This document shows positions 14,748-23,946 of a DNA stretch of 46,384 nucleotides, one piece after another. Numbering within the stretch: position 1 is the stretch's first letter; every line of letters begins with the position of its first letter. The DNA is taken from positions 1 through 46,384 of the forward strand of contig NZ_WTVS01000046.1 in assembly GCF_012911005.2 (NCBI RefSeq). Reading direction: 5' to 3'. A model generated the notes under the pieces. That model was not told the DNA's origin. It saw only the letters and a list, made by a program, of their open reading frames with translations, and did no database searches. This DNA is from Aromatoleum toluolicum (lineage in GTDB: Bacteria; Pseudomonadota; Gammaproteobacteria; Burkholderiales; Rhodocyclaceae). Position numbers and translations under genes: made by a program.

Positions 14748-15290
14748 TCAGGCAGCCAGGCGCGTCAGGCTGCCCTGTTTTTCCACGATCCGGACCAGCG
14801 GCGCGTACGGGCTGGCGGATTTTTCCAGGTTGTCGGCGAGCACCTTGAGCACCTTCGCGACGTCGCCGAGGAAGACCCAGGCTTCGCCGATGCTCAGCGT
14901 CGAGCAGAACTCCAGCATCACCGGCAGGTAGTCCGGGAGTTCCTTCTCGTCGGCCTGCAGGCCGTAGCTGCGGTAGAACTCGCCGAGGTCGATCAGCGCG
15001 GGGCCGCGCGACTTCTCCTCGCCGAAGATGTGGTGCGTCAGGTGCAGGCTGTGCTCGGCGGTGAGGTCAAAGCTCTGCACATAGGCACCCTGCAGCTCGA
15101 GCGGATCGGCGGCGAGCAGCATCGTGATGAAGTCGGCGACGCTGCGGTATTCCTCGACGCTGAGGGCGACTTCCTCGTCGAGCGACTCGACGAAGGCGTA
15201 CGGATCCTTGGCGGCGAGTTCGCGCAGGGCATCGAGGAAGCCGTCGCTCGGGTAGTCGAGCAGGGCGGCAAGCAGGCGGAAGATTTTCAT
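14748..15290 (-). CDS. narJ: NarJ, nitrate reductase assembly chaperone
   Basis: A 180-residue all-helical cytoplasmic chaperone of the TorD/DmsD/NarJ family. Typical segments are MKIFRLLAALLDYPSDGFLDAL at the N-terminus, YVQSFDLTAEHSLHLTHHIFGEEKSRGPALIDL in the middle and the ELPDYLPVMLEF motif. Known role: it binds the NarG N-terminus, guides insertion of the molybdenum cofactor and the FS0 cluster, and controls docking of NarGH on NarI. It is not part of the final enzyme. The ATG at 15290 lies 11 nt after the narH stop; the longer open frame upstream is the wrong frame of narH. The protein is shorter than E. coli NarJ (236 aa) but normal for this group. Confidence 0.94.
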   Translation of the reverse strand: MKIFRLLAALLDYPSDGFLDALRELAAKDPYAFVESLDEEVALSVEEYRSVADFITMLLAADPLELQGAYVQSFDLTAEHSLHLTHHIFGEEKSRGPALIDLGEFYRSYGLQADEKELPDYLPVMLEFCSTLSIGEAWVFLGDVAKVLKVLADNLEKSASPYAPLVRIVEKQGSLTRLAA

Positions 15291-15301
15291 CGCGTTCTCC
15301 T

Positions 15302-16852
15302 TCAGTCGCGGGGCTCGGCCAGTGGGGCCGGTTCGCGCGGTTCGGCCGACTGGGTGCGGCGCTCGGGGAAAAGGGAGAAGGTGCCGTGGCCCTTGGAGAC
15401 ATCGGCGCCGAAGGTGAAGCCGTTCTGGCCCTGGAAGCCGTGGTAGTCGTCGAGGCGGATCTCCTCGTGCGCGGTCGGCACGACGAAGCGGTCCTCGTAG
15501 TTGGCGATCGCGAGGTAGCGGTACATGTCCTTCGCGTTCTGCTCGGTGATGCCGGCGCGGTTGAGCGGACCCAGATCCGGTTCGCCATCGACGTGGATCG
15601 AGCGCATGTAGGAACGCATCGCCAGCAGGCGGTTGAGCGCGCTGGTGATGTACTCGGTCTTGCCCGCAGTGAGCAGGTTCGCGAGGTACTGCACCGGCAG
15701 GCGCATCGCCTCGGCCTTGGGGATCACGCCGTCGGATTCGGTCGGTAGCTTCTTCTGGTCGATCTGCGACTGCACCGGCGAGAGCGGCGGCACGTACCAG
15801 ATCATCGGCAGCGTGCGGAACTCGGGGTGCAGCGGGAAGGCGATCTTCCACTCGACGGCCATCTTGTAGATCGGCGACTTCTGCGCGGCGTCGATCCAGC
15901 TCTGCGGCACGCCGTCCTTCAGCGCCTGGGCGATGATCGCGGGGTCGTACGGGTCGACGAAGAGGTCGAGGTGGGCCTTGTACAGGTCCTGCTCGTTGTC
16001 CGTCGAGGCGGCGTCCAGCAGCTTGTCGGCGTCATAAAGGATGATGCCGTTGTAGCGGATGCGGCCGACGCAGGATTCGGAACAGACCGTTGGCAGGCCG
16101 GATTCGACGCGCGGGTAGCAGCCGATGCACTTTTCGGCCTTGGACGATTCCCAGTTGAAGAACACCTTTTTGTACGGGCAGCCGGAGATGCACATGCGCC
16201 AGCCGCGGCAGCGGTCCTGGTCGGCGAGGACGATGCCGTCTTCCTCGCGCTTGTACATCGCGCCCGAGGGGCAGGAGGCGACGCAGGCGGGGTTGATGCA
16301 GTGGTTGCAGATGCGCGGCAGGTAGAGGTGGAAGGTGTTCTCGAACTGCTTGTACATCTCCTTCTGCATGTTGGCGAAGTTGGCGTCCTGCGAGCGCGCG
16401 GCGAATTCGCCGGCGAGGTCGTCCTCCCAGTTCGGGCCCCAGGTGATCTTGTCCATCTTTTCGCCGGTGATCTGCGACACCGGGCGCGCGGTCGGCGCGG
16501 CTTCCGACAGCGGCGCGTTGTGCAGGCGCGCATAGTCGTAGGTGAAGGGCTCGTAGTAGTCGTCGATCTCGGGCATGTTGGGGTTGGCGAAGATCTGCAC
16601 GATCTTCTTCATCTTGCCGCCGGCCTTGAGCTCCAGCTTGCCGTTGACCTTCTCCCAGCCGCCTTTCCACTTCTCCTGGTTTTCCCAGTTCTTCGGGTAG
16701 CCGACGCCGGGCTTGGACTCGACGTTGTTGAACCAGGCGTACTCGATGCCCTTGCGGTTCGACCAGACGTTCTTGCAGGTCACCGAGCAGGTGTGGCAAC
16801 CGATGCACTTGTCGAGGTTGAACACCATCGCGAATTGCGCGCGGATTTTCAT
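15302..16852 (-). CDS. narH: NarH, iron-sulfur subunit of respiratory nitrate reductase
   Basis: A 516-residue cytoplasmic electron-transfer subunit. Cys groups for one 3Fe-4S and three 4Fe-4S clusters are seen: CIGCHTCSVTC near residue 16, CNHCINPACVASCPSG about 180-200, CRGWRMCISGCPYK about 215-230, and CIGCYPRVESGLPTVCSESC about 240-262. The Trp in CRGWRMC replaces a Cys and marks the 3Fe-4S cluster, as in NarH. It passes electrons from NarI to NarG. The start at 16852 has GGAG 6 nt upstream; an in-frame ATG 12 nt earlier is less well placed. It is 192 nt from narG, an unusually long gap filled by an inverted repeat. Confidence 0.96.
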   Translation of the reverse strand: MKIRAQFAMVFNLDKCIGCHTCSVTCKNVWSNRKGIEYAWFNNVESKPGVGYPKNWENQEKWKGGWEKVNGKLELKAGGKMKKIVQIFANPNMPEIDDYYEPFTYDYARLHNAPLSEAAPTARPVSQITGEKMDKITWGPNWEDDLAGEFAARSQDANFANMQKEMYKQFENTFHLYLPRICNHCINPACVASCPSGAMYKREEDGIVLADQDRCRGWRMCISGCPYKKVFFNWESSKAEKCIGCYPRVESGLPTVCSESCVGRIRYNGIILYDADKLLDAASTDNEQDLYKAHLDLFVDPYDPAIIAQALKDGVPQSWIDAAQKSPIYKMAVEWKIAFPLHPEFRTLPMIWYVPPLSPVQSQIDQKKLPTESDGVIPKAEAMRLPVQYLANLLTAGKTEYITSALNRLLAMRSYMRSIHVDGEPDLGPLNRAGITEQNAKDMYRYLAIANYEDRFVVPTAHEEIRLDDYHGFQGQNGFTFGADVSKGHGTFSLFPERRTQSAEPREPAPLAEPRD

Positions 16853-16918
16853 TCGTATCTCCAAAATCTCAATGTCTCGTCCCCCGGAGGGAGGCGGGCG
16901 TTGCGTCCTTAGCAGGTT

Positions 16919-17017
16919 CCTTCCCCTTCAAGGGGAAGGACAGGATGGGGATGGGTTTCCAATTGGCGCTGCGGAGTCCACCCATCCCCACCCCAGCCCT
17001 CCCCTTGACGGGGAGGG
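16919..17017. repeat. 38-bp inverted repeat between narG and narH
   Basis: Arm 1 (16919-16956) and arm 2 (16980-17017) are imperfect inverted copies of 38 nt around a 23-nt loop. About 32 of 38 positions pair. Each arm contains its own small palindrome (CCCCTTCAAGGGG in arm 1, CCCCTTGACGGGG in arm 2). The ends resemble the hairpin at 24035-24055, which suggests a dispersed REP-like family. It lies within the nar transcript, so it would fold in the mRNA between narG and narH. Confidence 0.75.
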
Positions 17018-17044
17018 GGCAAAACCTTGCCGACTCCTCGCTGC

Positions 17045-20000
17045 TTATTTCGCCCCGACCCCGACCGGGTTGCGCTGCGCTTCGCGTTCCGCCGTCAGCG
17101 GCCGCTCCAGCCAGTCGATGTCCTGGTCCTCGATCTTGTGCAGCACCACCATCTCGTCACGCTGGCAGCCCACCGTGCCGTAGTAGTTGAAGCTGTACGC
17201 GAGCTGGGCGTAGCCGCCGACCATGTTGGTGGGCTTCACGATCACGCGCGTCACCGAGTTCAGGATGCCGCCGCGCTTGCCGGTGGAGGGCGAGCCGGGC
17301 ACGTTCACCGTCTTCTCCTGGGCGTGGTACATCAGCGCCATGCCGCGCGGCACACGCTGCGACACCACCGCGCGGGCCATCGTCGCGCCGTTGGCGTTGA
17401 TCGCCTCGATCCAGTCGTTGTCCTTGAGGCCGATCTCCTTCGCGTCGTCCTCCGACACCCACACGTACGGGCCGCCACGGAACAGCGACAGCATGCGCAG
17501 GTTGTCCTGGTAGCTGGAGTGGATGCCCCACTTCGAGTGCGGCGTGATCCACGACAGCGTCAGGTGCGGCTTCCTGCGTACCGAGTCCGGGATCAGGTTC
17601 TGCGCCTTCATGTCGATCGGCGGACGGTAGGCGCAGAAGCCCTCGCCGAAGTCGAGGAACCACTCGTGATCCTGGTAGAAGTGGGCCCGGCCGGTGAGCG
17701 TGCGGAACGGGATGTGCTCGTGGATGTTGGTGTAGCCCGCGGTGTAGCTGACGGTCTCCGACTCGATCCCGGACCACGTCGGCGCGGTGATGATCTTGCG
17801 CGGCTGGGCCTGGATGTCGCGGAAGGTGATCTTGTCCTCGTGGCGGCCGGCGTACAGGTGGTGGTGGTCGATGCCGGTCTTCTTCGACAGGGCCGACCAT
17901 GACTTGTGCGCGACTTCACCGTTGGTCTCGGGCGCCATGCGCATCACCGCGTCGCACACCGAGATGTCCTCTTCCAGCGAGGGCATGCCGAAGGAGACGC
18001 CGGGGATCTGCACCGTGTAGTTGCACTTCTTGAGCTCGTCGTACTCCTGCTCGGTGTTCCAGTCCAGGCCCTTGACGTTGTTGCCGAGCTTGGTCATGAG
18101 CGGCCCGAGCGCGATGTACTTCTTGTAGGTGTCGGCGAAGTTGCGCTCGACGACCTTCAGCAGCGGCATGGTCTTGCCCGGCACCGGCTCGCACTCGCCC
18201 TTCTTCCAGTCGCGCACCTGGCCGAGCGGCTGCGCCAGCTCGAACGGCGAGTCGTGTTGCATCGGCAGCGCGACGACGTCCTTGGCGACGCCCAGATGCT
18301 TCTCCGAAAGCTCCGAGAACGTCTTCGCGATCGTGCGGAAGATCTGCCAGTCCGACTTTGATTCCCAGCCCGGCGTAACGGCTTCGGACAGCGGGTGGAT
18401 GAACGGGTGCATGTCGGTGGTGTTGAGGTCGTTCTTCTCGTACCACGTGGCCGTCGGCAGGATGATGTCGGAGTAGGCGCCGGTCGAATTCAGGCGGAAG
18501 TTGATGTCCACCATCAGGTCGAGTTTGCCGACGGGCGCTTCCTCGTGCCACTTCACTTCCTTCGTGCCCTTGCCGTCGCCGCCTTCCTGCAGCACGCCGT
18601 TCTGCGCGCCCAGCAGGTGCTTCAGGAAGTACTCGTGACCCTTGGCGGACGTGCCGATCAGGTTCGCGCGCCACACGAAGAGGTTGCGCGGCCAGTTCTC
18701 CTCGGCGTCCGGGTCGGCGAAGGCGACGTCGAGCTTGCCCGACTTCAGCTCGTCGACGATGTACTTCGCGATGCCGGCTTCATCGGTCGCGCCGGCCTTC
18801 TCGGCCTCTGCGACCAGTTCCAGCGGGTTGCGGTTGAAGTGCGGCGCCGACGGCAGCCAGCCCATGCGCGTCGCGGCGACGTTGTAGTCGGCGAGCTTGT
18901 AGCCCTTGTACTTGCCCTTCGCCGCCGGCTGCAGCAGCTCGTCGGCGTCGATGGTCTCGTAGCGCCACTGGTCGGTGTGGAAGTACCAGTACGAGGTCGA
19001 GTTCTGGTGGCGCGGCGGGCGCTGCCAGTCGGTCGCGAACGCGATCGGTGCCCAACCGGCCTGCGGGCGCAGCTTCTCCTGGCCCACGTAGTGCGCCCAG
19101 CCGCCGCCGCTCTGGCCGACGCAGCCGCACATGTGCAGCAGGTTCATGATCGACCGGTACTGCATGTCGTTGTGGTACCAGTGGTTGATCGCCGCGCCCA
19201 TGATGATCATGGACTTGCCGCGCGTCTTCGCCGCGTTCTGCGCGAACTCGCGGCCGGTGCGCTCGATGTCGGCGGCCTTCACGCCGGTGACCTTGGAGGC
19301 CCAGGCCGGGGTGTAGGCGACGCTGGCGTCGTCGTAGGACTTGGCGACGTTCTTGCCGCCGAGGCCGCGGTCGATGCCGTACTGTGCGACCTGCAGGTCG
19401 AACACGGAGGCGACGAACACGGTTTCGCCGGACGCGAGCGTCAGCTTGCGAACCGGCACGTTGCGGTACAGCAGGCCCGGCTCGCCCGGCTGGAAGTGCG
19501 GGAAGCCGACCGACGCGACGTCATCGCGCTTGTCGATGCACGACAGCTCGGCATCGATCTCCTGCTGGTTCGCGGCATTCTTCGGCAGCAGGTTCCACTT
19601 GCCCTCCTCGCCCCAGCGGAAGCCGACCGAGCCGTTCGGCGCAACGTAGCAGTTCGTGCGCGCGTCGAAGACGATGGTCTTCCAGTCGGGGTTGTTCGTC
19701 TCGCCCAGCAGGTCGTCGAAGTCCGACGCGCGCAGGTTGCGGTCCGGCACGAAGGCGCCGTCGTGTGCGCGCAGGATCACCTGCATCGGCAGGTCGGTGT
19801 ACTTCTGCGCGTACTCGATGAAGTACGGTTCCTGGCGCTCGATGAAGTATTCCTTCAGCGCGACGTGACCCATCGCGAGGAAGGCCGCCGCGTCCGTGCC
19901 CTGTTTCACCGGCATCCACAGGTCGGCGAACTTCACGTATTCCGCGTAGTCCGGCGCCATCGACACGATCTTCGCGCCCTTGTAGCGGACTTCGGTCGCG

Positions 20001-20800
20001 AAGTGCGCGTCCGGGGTGCGCGTCATCGGCAGGTTCGCGCCGGTGATGATCAGATAGGTCGAGTTGTACCAGTCGGCCGCTTCCGGCACGTCGGTCTGCT
20101 CGCCCCAAGTCTGCGGGCTCGCCGCGGGCAGGTCGCAGTACCAGTCGTAGAACGAGCCGCAGGCGGCGCCGATCAGCGACAGGTAGCGGGCGCCGGCCGC
20201 GTAGGAGATCATCGACATCGCGGGAATCGGCGAGAAGCCGTAGATGCGATCCGGGCCCCACTTCTTGATCGTGTAGATGTTCGCCGCGGCGATGATCTCG
20301 TTCACTTCCTGCCAGTCCGTGCGCACGAAGCCGCCCAGGCCGCGCACCTTCACGTACTTGTCGCGCTTGGTGTTGTCGGCCTGGATCGCCGCCCACGCCT
20401 CGACCGGATCCTTGCCCGTCTTGCGCTCGGCGCGATACAGCTCGAGCAGGCGCCCGCGGATCATCGGGTGCTTGATGCGGTGCGGCGAGTACAGGTACCA
20501 CGAGAACGACGCGCCGCGCTGGCAGCCGCGCGGTTCATGGTTCGGCAGGTCCTCGCGGGTGCGCGGATAGTCGGTCTGCTGCATTTCGAACGACACCAAG
20601 CCGTTCTTGACGAAGATCTTCCACGAACAGCCGCCCGTGCAATTCACGCCGTGCGTCGAGCGCACGACCTTGTCATGGCGCCAGCGGTTGCGGTAAGCGT
20701 CTTCCCAGCCACGGTCCTCGTTGGTGACGATGCCGTGGCCGCCGGCGAAGGTGTCCTTCACCTTGTCGAAGAATTTCAGGCGGTCGAGAAAATGACTCAT
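17045..20800 (-). CDS. narG: NarG, catalytic molybdenum subunit of respiratory nitrate reductase
   Basis: A 1251-residue cytoplasmic enzyme subunit that reduces nitrate to nitrite at a molybdenum bis-MGD centre. The FS0 cluster ligands are H50, C54, C58 and C93, one residue offset from E. coli NarG. The likely Mo ligand is D223 in W-Y-C-D-L-P, matching Asp222 of E. coli. Other conserved blocks include TWGEQTDVPEAADWYNS and TRTPDAHFATEVRYKGAKIV. The length is typical (about 1240-1260). It follows narK2 by 57 nt and is presumably on the same transcript. The ATG at 20800 is preceded by AGGAGC. It is assembled by NarJ and anchored by NarI. Confidence 0.97.
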   Translation of the reverse strand: MSHFLDRLKFFDKVKDTFAGGHGIVTNEDRGWEDAYRNRWRHDKVVRSTHGVNCTGGCSWKIFVKNGLVSFEMQQTDYPRTREDLPNHEPRGCQRGASFSWYLYSPHRIKHPMIRGRLLELYRAERKTGKDPVEAWAAIQADNTKRDKYVKVRGLGGFVRTDWQEVNEIIAAANIYTIKKWGPDRIYGFSPIPAMSMISYAAGARYLSLIGAACGSFYDWYCDLPAASPQTWGEQTDVPEAADWYNSTYLIITGANLPMTRTPDAHFATEVRYKGAKIVSMAPDYAEYVKFADLWMPVKQGTDAAAFLAMGHVALKEYFIERQEPYFIEYAQKYTDLPMQVILRAHDGAFVPDRNLRASDFDDLLGETNNPDWKTIVFDARTNCYVAPNGSVGFRWGEEGKWNLLPKNAANQQEIDAELSCIDKRDDVASVGFPHFQPGEPGLLYRNVPVRKLTLASGETVFVASVFDLQVAQYGIDRGLGGKNVAKSYDDASVAYTPAWASKVTGVKAADIERTGREFAQNAAKTRGKSMIIMGAAINHWYHNDMQYRSIMNLLHMCGCVGQSGGGWAHYVGQEKLRPQAGWAPIAFATDWQRPPRHQNSTSYWYFHTDQWRYETIDADELLQPAAKGKYKGYKLADYNVAATRMGWLPSAPHFNRNPLELVAEAEKAGATDEAGIAKYIVDELKSGKLDVAFADPDAEENWPRNLFVWRANLIGTSAKGHEYFLKHLLGAQNGVLQEGGDGKGTKEVKWHEEAPVGKLDLMVDINFRLNSTGAYSDIILPTATWYEKNDLNTTDMHPFIHPLSEAVTPGWESKSDWQIFRTIAKTFSELSEKHLGVAKDVVALPMQHDSPFELAQPLGQVRDWKKGECEPVPGKTMPLLKVVERNFADTYKKYIALGPLMTKLGNNVKGLDWNTEQEYDELKKCNYTVQIPGVSFGMPSLEEDISVCDAVMRMAPETNGEVAHKSWSALSKKTGIDHHHLYAGRHEDKITFRDIQAQPRKIITAPTWSGIESETVSYTAGYTNIHEHIPFRTLTGRAHFYQDHEWFLDFGEGFCAYRPPIDMKAQNLIPDSVRRKPHLTLSWITPHSKWGIHSSYQDNLRMLSLFRGGPYVWVSEDDAKEIGLKDNDWIEAINANGATMARAVVSQRVPRGMALMYHAQEKTVNVPGSPSTGKRGGILNSVTRVIVKPTNMVGGYAQLAYSFNYYGTVGCQRDEMVVLHKIEDQDIDWLERPLTAEREAQRNPVGVGAK

Positions 20801-20857
20801 TGCTTGCTCCTGTGAATCCTGCTTTGCGTTTCGGTCGTTTTTCTGGAAGGGATGGGG

Positions 20858-22555
20858 TCAGGGGTTGCGGATGTATGCGTTCTTGCGCAGGTAGAACCAC
20901 CAGTTGATGAGCACGCACAGCCCGTAGAACACCGCGAAGCCGTACATGGCGTTCTCCGGCGTGCCGGCCTTGATCTGCTGGCCGATGACCACCGGCGCGA
21001 TGAAGGAGCCGTAGCCGCCGATCGCCGAGGTCCAGCCCAGCACCGGACCGCGCTGGTCCTGGTCGAAGACGAAGCCCACGGTGCGGAAGGTCGAGCCGTT
21101 GCCGATGCCGGAGGCGGCGAACAGCACGATGAAGAGCAGCATGAACACGAGGAAGTAGCTCTCCGGCGTGGCCGACTGGTAGGCGAGGTGCATCACGTAG
21201 CCGGTCACCGCGGAGGTGGCGACGAGCACGAAGGAGATCCACTGCGTGACGATCGAGCCGCCGAGCTTGTCGGAGATCCAGCCGCCCACCGGGCGGATCA
21301 GCGCGCCGACGAAGGGGCCGATCCACGCGAACATCAGCGCGGAGGGCGCGTTCGGGTTCTTCGCATGCACCCAGGCGCTGGTCGTCGGATCGAACACGTG
21401 CGTGTTGCCGAAGATCACCGTGATCGACAGCGGCAGCGCCATCGAGAAACCGATGAAGGAGCCGAAGGTCACCAGGTACAGCGCCGTCATCGACCACGTG
21501 TGCTTGTTGCGGAAGATCGCGAACTGCTTGTCGAGGTTGGCCTTCACGTCGCTCGTCGCGATCGCCTTCATCCCGAACAGCGTGCCGATGGTCACCAGCG
21601 GCGGCACCGCCCACATGCCGTTGCCCGACAGTAGGCCGAGGCCGCTGGGCGCGGGCAGGTAAAGGTAGAGGCCGATGCCCGACACCACCAGCGCCACGGT
21701 GTAGAGCGTCAGCACCTTGGCCATCGCCGCGCCGGTCGAGCCGATGTTGGGCGACACGGTCTTCAGGTTGTTGAGGCCGAACCAGCCCACCACCGCGAGC
21801 GGCACGAGCAGCAGCAACCAGATGAAGCCCGCGTTCTGCACGTAGGTCGGTGTGCCGGCGGCGATCTTGCCGATCAGCGTCGCGGAATCCTTCGCGAGCG
21901 GAATCGCGTCGCCACCCAGCGCGCCGAAGAGGCCCAGCGTCATCACGGCCGGGATCAGCAACTGCGAGGTCGTGACGCCGAAGTTGCCGAGACCGGCGTT
22001 CAGCCCTAGTGCGGTGCCCTGCAGGCGCTTCGGGAAGAAGGTGCTGATGTTCGCCATCGAACAGGCAAAGTTGCCGCCACCGATGCCCGACAGCAGCGCC
22101 ATCAGCTGGAACACCCACAGCGGTGTGCTCTTGTCCTGCAGGGCGAGGCCGGTGCCGATGGCCGGGATCATCAGCAGCGCGGTGGTCAGCCACACCGTGT
22201 TGCGCCCGCCGCAGATGCGGATGAAGAAGGATGCCGGGATACGCAGCGTGGCGCCCGACAGGCCCGAGATCGCGGCGATCGAAAACAGCTGGTCGGGGGT
22301 GAAGGGGAAGCCCGCGTTCGCCATCTGCACCGTGATGATTCCCCACATCAGCCACACGGCGAAGCCGCACAGCAGGCTGGGGATCGAGATCCACAGGTTG
22401 CGATTGGCGACGCGCTTTCCTTCGCGCGCCCAGAAGGTCTCGTCCTCGGGACGCCAGTCGGCGATGTCCGCGCCGCGCGGGCGCTCGCCCGGGAGCACCC
22501 CCGCGGGCAGCGGGCCCGGGACCGGCGGTATCGGGCGGAGTTTTTCAGGGGCCAT
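20858..22555 (-). CDS. narK2: NarK2-type nitrate/nitrite transporter
   Basis: A 565-residue major facilitator protein with 12 or more membrane helices and a hydrophilic N-terminal extension of about 55 residues. Nitrate-porter signatures are visible: GGGNFACSMANISTFFPKRLQGTALGLNAGLGNFGV and GIGNGSTFRTVGFVF in the second half. An insert of about 85 residues around positions 215-300 gives the long NarK2 size (about 100 residues more than NarK1). Known role of the type: nitrate/nitrite antiport during denitrification. The ATG at 22555 has AGGAGG 6 nt upstream. The gene lies 38 nt after narK1 and 57 nt before narG. The 1/2 numbering follows gene order and length, not experiment. Confidence 0.92.
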   Translation of the reverse strand: MAPEKLRPIPPVPGPLPAGVLPGERPRGADIADWRPEDETFWAREGKRVANRNLWISIPSLLCGFAVWLMWGIITVQMANAGFPFTPDQLFSIAAISGLSGATLRIPASFFIRICGGRNTVWLTTALLMIPAIGTGLALQDKSTPLWVFQLMALLSGIGGGNFACSMANISTFFPKRLQGTALGLNAGLGNFGVTTSQLLIPAVMTLGLFGALGGDAIPLAKDSATLIGKIAAGTPTYVQNAGFIWLLLLVPLAVVGWFGLNNLKTVSPNIGSTGAAMAKVLTLYTVALVVSGIGLYLYLPAPSGLGLLSGNGMWAVPPLVTIGTLFGMKAIATSDVKANLDKQFAIFRNKHTWSMTALYLVTFGSFIGFSMALPLSITVIFGNTHVFDPTTSAWVHAKNPNAPSALMFAWIGPFVGALIRPVGGWISDKLGGSIVTQWISFVLVATSAVTGYVMHLAYQSATPESYFLVFMLLFIVLFAASGIGNGSTFRTVGFVFDQDQRGPVLGWTSAIGGYGSFIAPVVIGQQIKAGTPENAMYGFAVFYGLCVLINWWFYLRKNAYIRNP

Positions 22556-22593
22556 GGTTCCTCCTGTTTCAGGATTTCGTGTCGTTATCGGAA

Positions 22594-23847
22594 TCACTTC
22601 GCGGTAGCCGCCGCGCCGCCGTGCATGACGTCGGTGCGCCGCACCTCGGTCCAGTACATCCAGATCAGCGACACCCAGGTCACGCCGTAGAGCAGCATGA
22701 AGGCGCTGGAGCGCACGCCGGTCAGGTCGAGGAGCGCCCCGAACATGATCGGCAGCAGGAAGCCGCCGAGGCCGCCGACGAGGCCGACGATCCCGGACAC
22801 CGCGCCGATCTCGTGTGGGAATTCATCCGAGATGTATTTGAAGACGGACGCCTTGCCGAAGGCCCAGGCGACGCCGACGGTGAACATCAGCGCGGTGAAG
22901 AACCAGACGTTGTGGTGGATCGCGAAGGTCTTCGGGCCGGCCACGGTCATCACCGTGAATTCGGTGTGCGGATAGGACAGCAGGAACAGGCACACCCACG
23001 ACACCCACATCACCCACCAAGTCACCTTGTGCGCGCCGAAGCGGTCCGAGAACCAGCCGCCCACGGCACGCAGCACGCCGCCCGGCAGCGAGAAACAGGC
23101 CGCGAGCAGGGCCGCCGTCTCGAGGCCCAGGCCGAACTCCGTGACGTAGTACTTGGTCATCCACAGCGCCAGCGCCACATAGCCGCCGAACACGATCGAG
23201 TAGTACTGGCAGTACTTCCACACGCGCGGGTTCTTCAGCACGCGCAACTGGTCGGCGAACTTCACGCTCGACGACACGCGGTGCTCGGGGTCTTCGTAGG
23301 TAAACAGCCAGAACGCGATCGCGACCGCCAGCATCGCCAGCGCGAACGCCTTGGGCACGAACTCCCATCCGAAGGCGACGACCAGCACCGGCGCGACCAG
23401 TTTGGTCACCGCCGCGCCGGAGTTGCCGGCGCCGAACACGCCCATCGCGAAGCCCTGGTTCTTGCGCTCGAACCAGCGCGCGCAGTACGCGATGCCGACC
23501 GAGAACGAGCCGCCGGCGAGGCCGACGAAGAGGCCCGCGAGCAGGAAATGCCAGTACGCCGTCGCCTGGCTGATCAGCCAGATCGGCACGACCGTCGCCA
23601 CCATCAGCGCGAAGAACACCAGGCGGCCGCCGAGCTTGTCGGTCAGCATGCCGAGGGGCAGGCGCACCAGCGCGCCGGTCAGCACGGGGGTCGCCGCGAG
23701 CAGGCCGAACTGGGTTTCATTGAGGCCCAGCTGGGCCTTGATCGGAATCCCGATCACGGCGAAAAGCATCCATGCCGCAAAACACATCGTGAATGCGGTC
23801 GTGCTCATCACCAGAACGGAGAACTGCTTGCGGCGTTGCGAGGCCAT
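22594..23847 (-). CDS. narK1: NarK1-type nitrate transporter
   Basis: A 417-residue major facilitator protein with 12 predicted membrane helices. Conserved elements are RLPLGMLTDKLGGR after helix 2 (the family A motif), the nitrate signature GLAGGSFSVGIAYCARWFERKNQGFAMGVFGAGNSGAAVTK around helix 4-5, and a second nitrate-type motif FGKASVFKYISDEFPHEIGAVSGIVGLVGGLGGF. Known role of the type: proton-coupled nitrate uptake that starts respiration. Two ATGs are possible. The one at 23847 has GAGGAAG and GGAGG upstream, while the one at 23856 sits directly on GGAGG, so 23847 is preferred. It heads the nar operon; the upstream region carries ACTAGT repeats and a palindrome. Confidence 0.92.
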   Translation of the reverse strand: MASQRRKQFSVLVMSTTAFTMCFAAWMLFAVIGIPIKAQLGLNETQFGLLAATPVLTGALVRLPLGMLTDKLGGRLVFFALMVATVVPIWLISQATAYWHFLLAGLFVGLAGGSFSVGIAYCARWFERKNQGFAMGVFGAGNSGAAVTKLVAPVLVVAFGWEFVPKAFALAMLAVAIAFWLFTYEDPEHRVSSSVKFADQLRVLKNPRVWKYCQYYSIVFGGYVALALWMTKYYVTEFGLGLETAALLAACFSLPGGVLRAVGGWFSDRFGAHKVTWWVMWVSWVCLFLLSYPHTEFTVMTVAGPKTFAIHHNVWFFTALMFTVGVAWAFGKASVFKYISDEFPHEIGAVSGIVGLVGGLGGFLLPIMFGALLDLTGVRSSAFMLLYGVTWVSLIWMYWTEVRRTDVMHGGAAATAK

Positions 23848-23915
23848 CTTCCTCATCCTCCAGGGCGGAGCGCACTGCGCTCCATGCTGGAAGCAAGGTT
23901 ATGCCCCGCGACGAC

Positions 23916-23931
23916 CGGCGAACATTCGCCG
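23916..23931. promoter_or_regulatory. 16-bp palindrome upstream of narK1
   Basis: CGGCGAACATTCGCCG has perfect 7-bp arms around a 2-nt centre, 69-84 nt upstream of the narK1 start. The 7-2-7 geometry is that of NarL sites, but the bases do not fit the NarL heptamer TACYYMT. It could be an operator or a leader hairpin. Confidence 0.45.
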
Positions 23932-23946
23932 AAAGCAGGGGTTGAA

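Noticed and set aside
16919-17017. Insertion sequence remnant
   Set aside because: No transposase fragment or target-site duplication could be found; the size and double palindromes fit a REP-like element better.
18395-20815. 806-aa open frame on the plus strand opposite narG
   Set aside because: Mirror of narG; no recognisable domain or ribosome site, and narG is certain.
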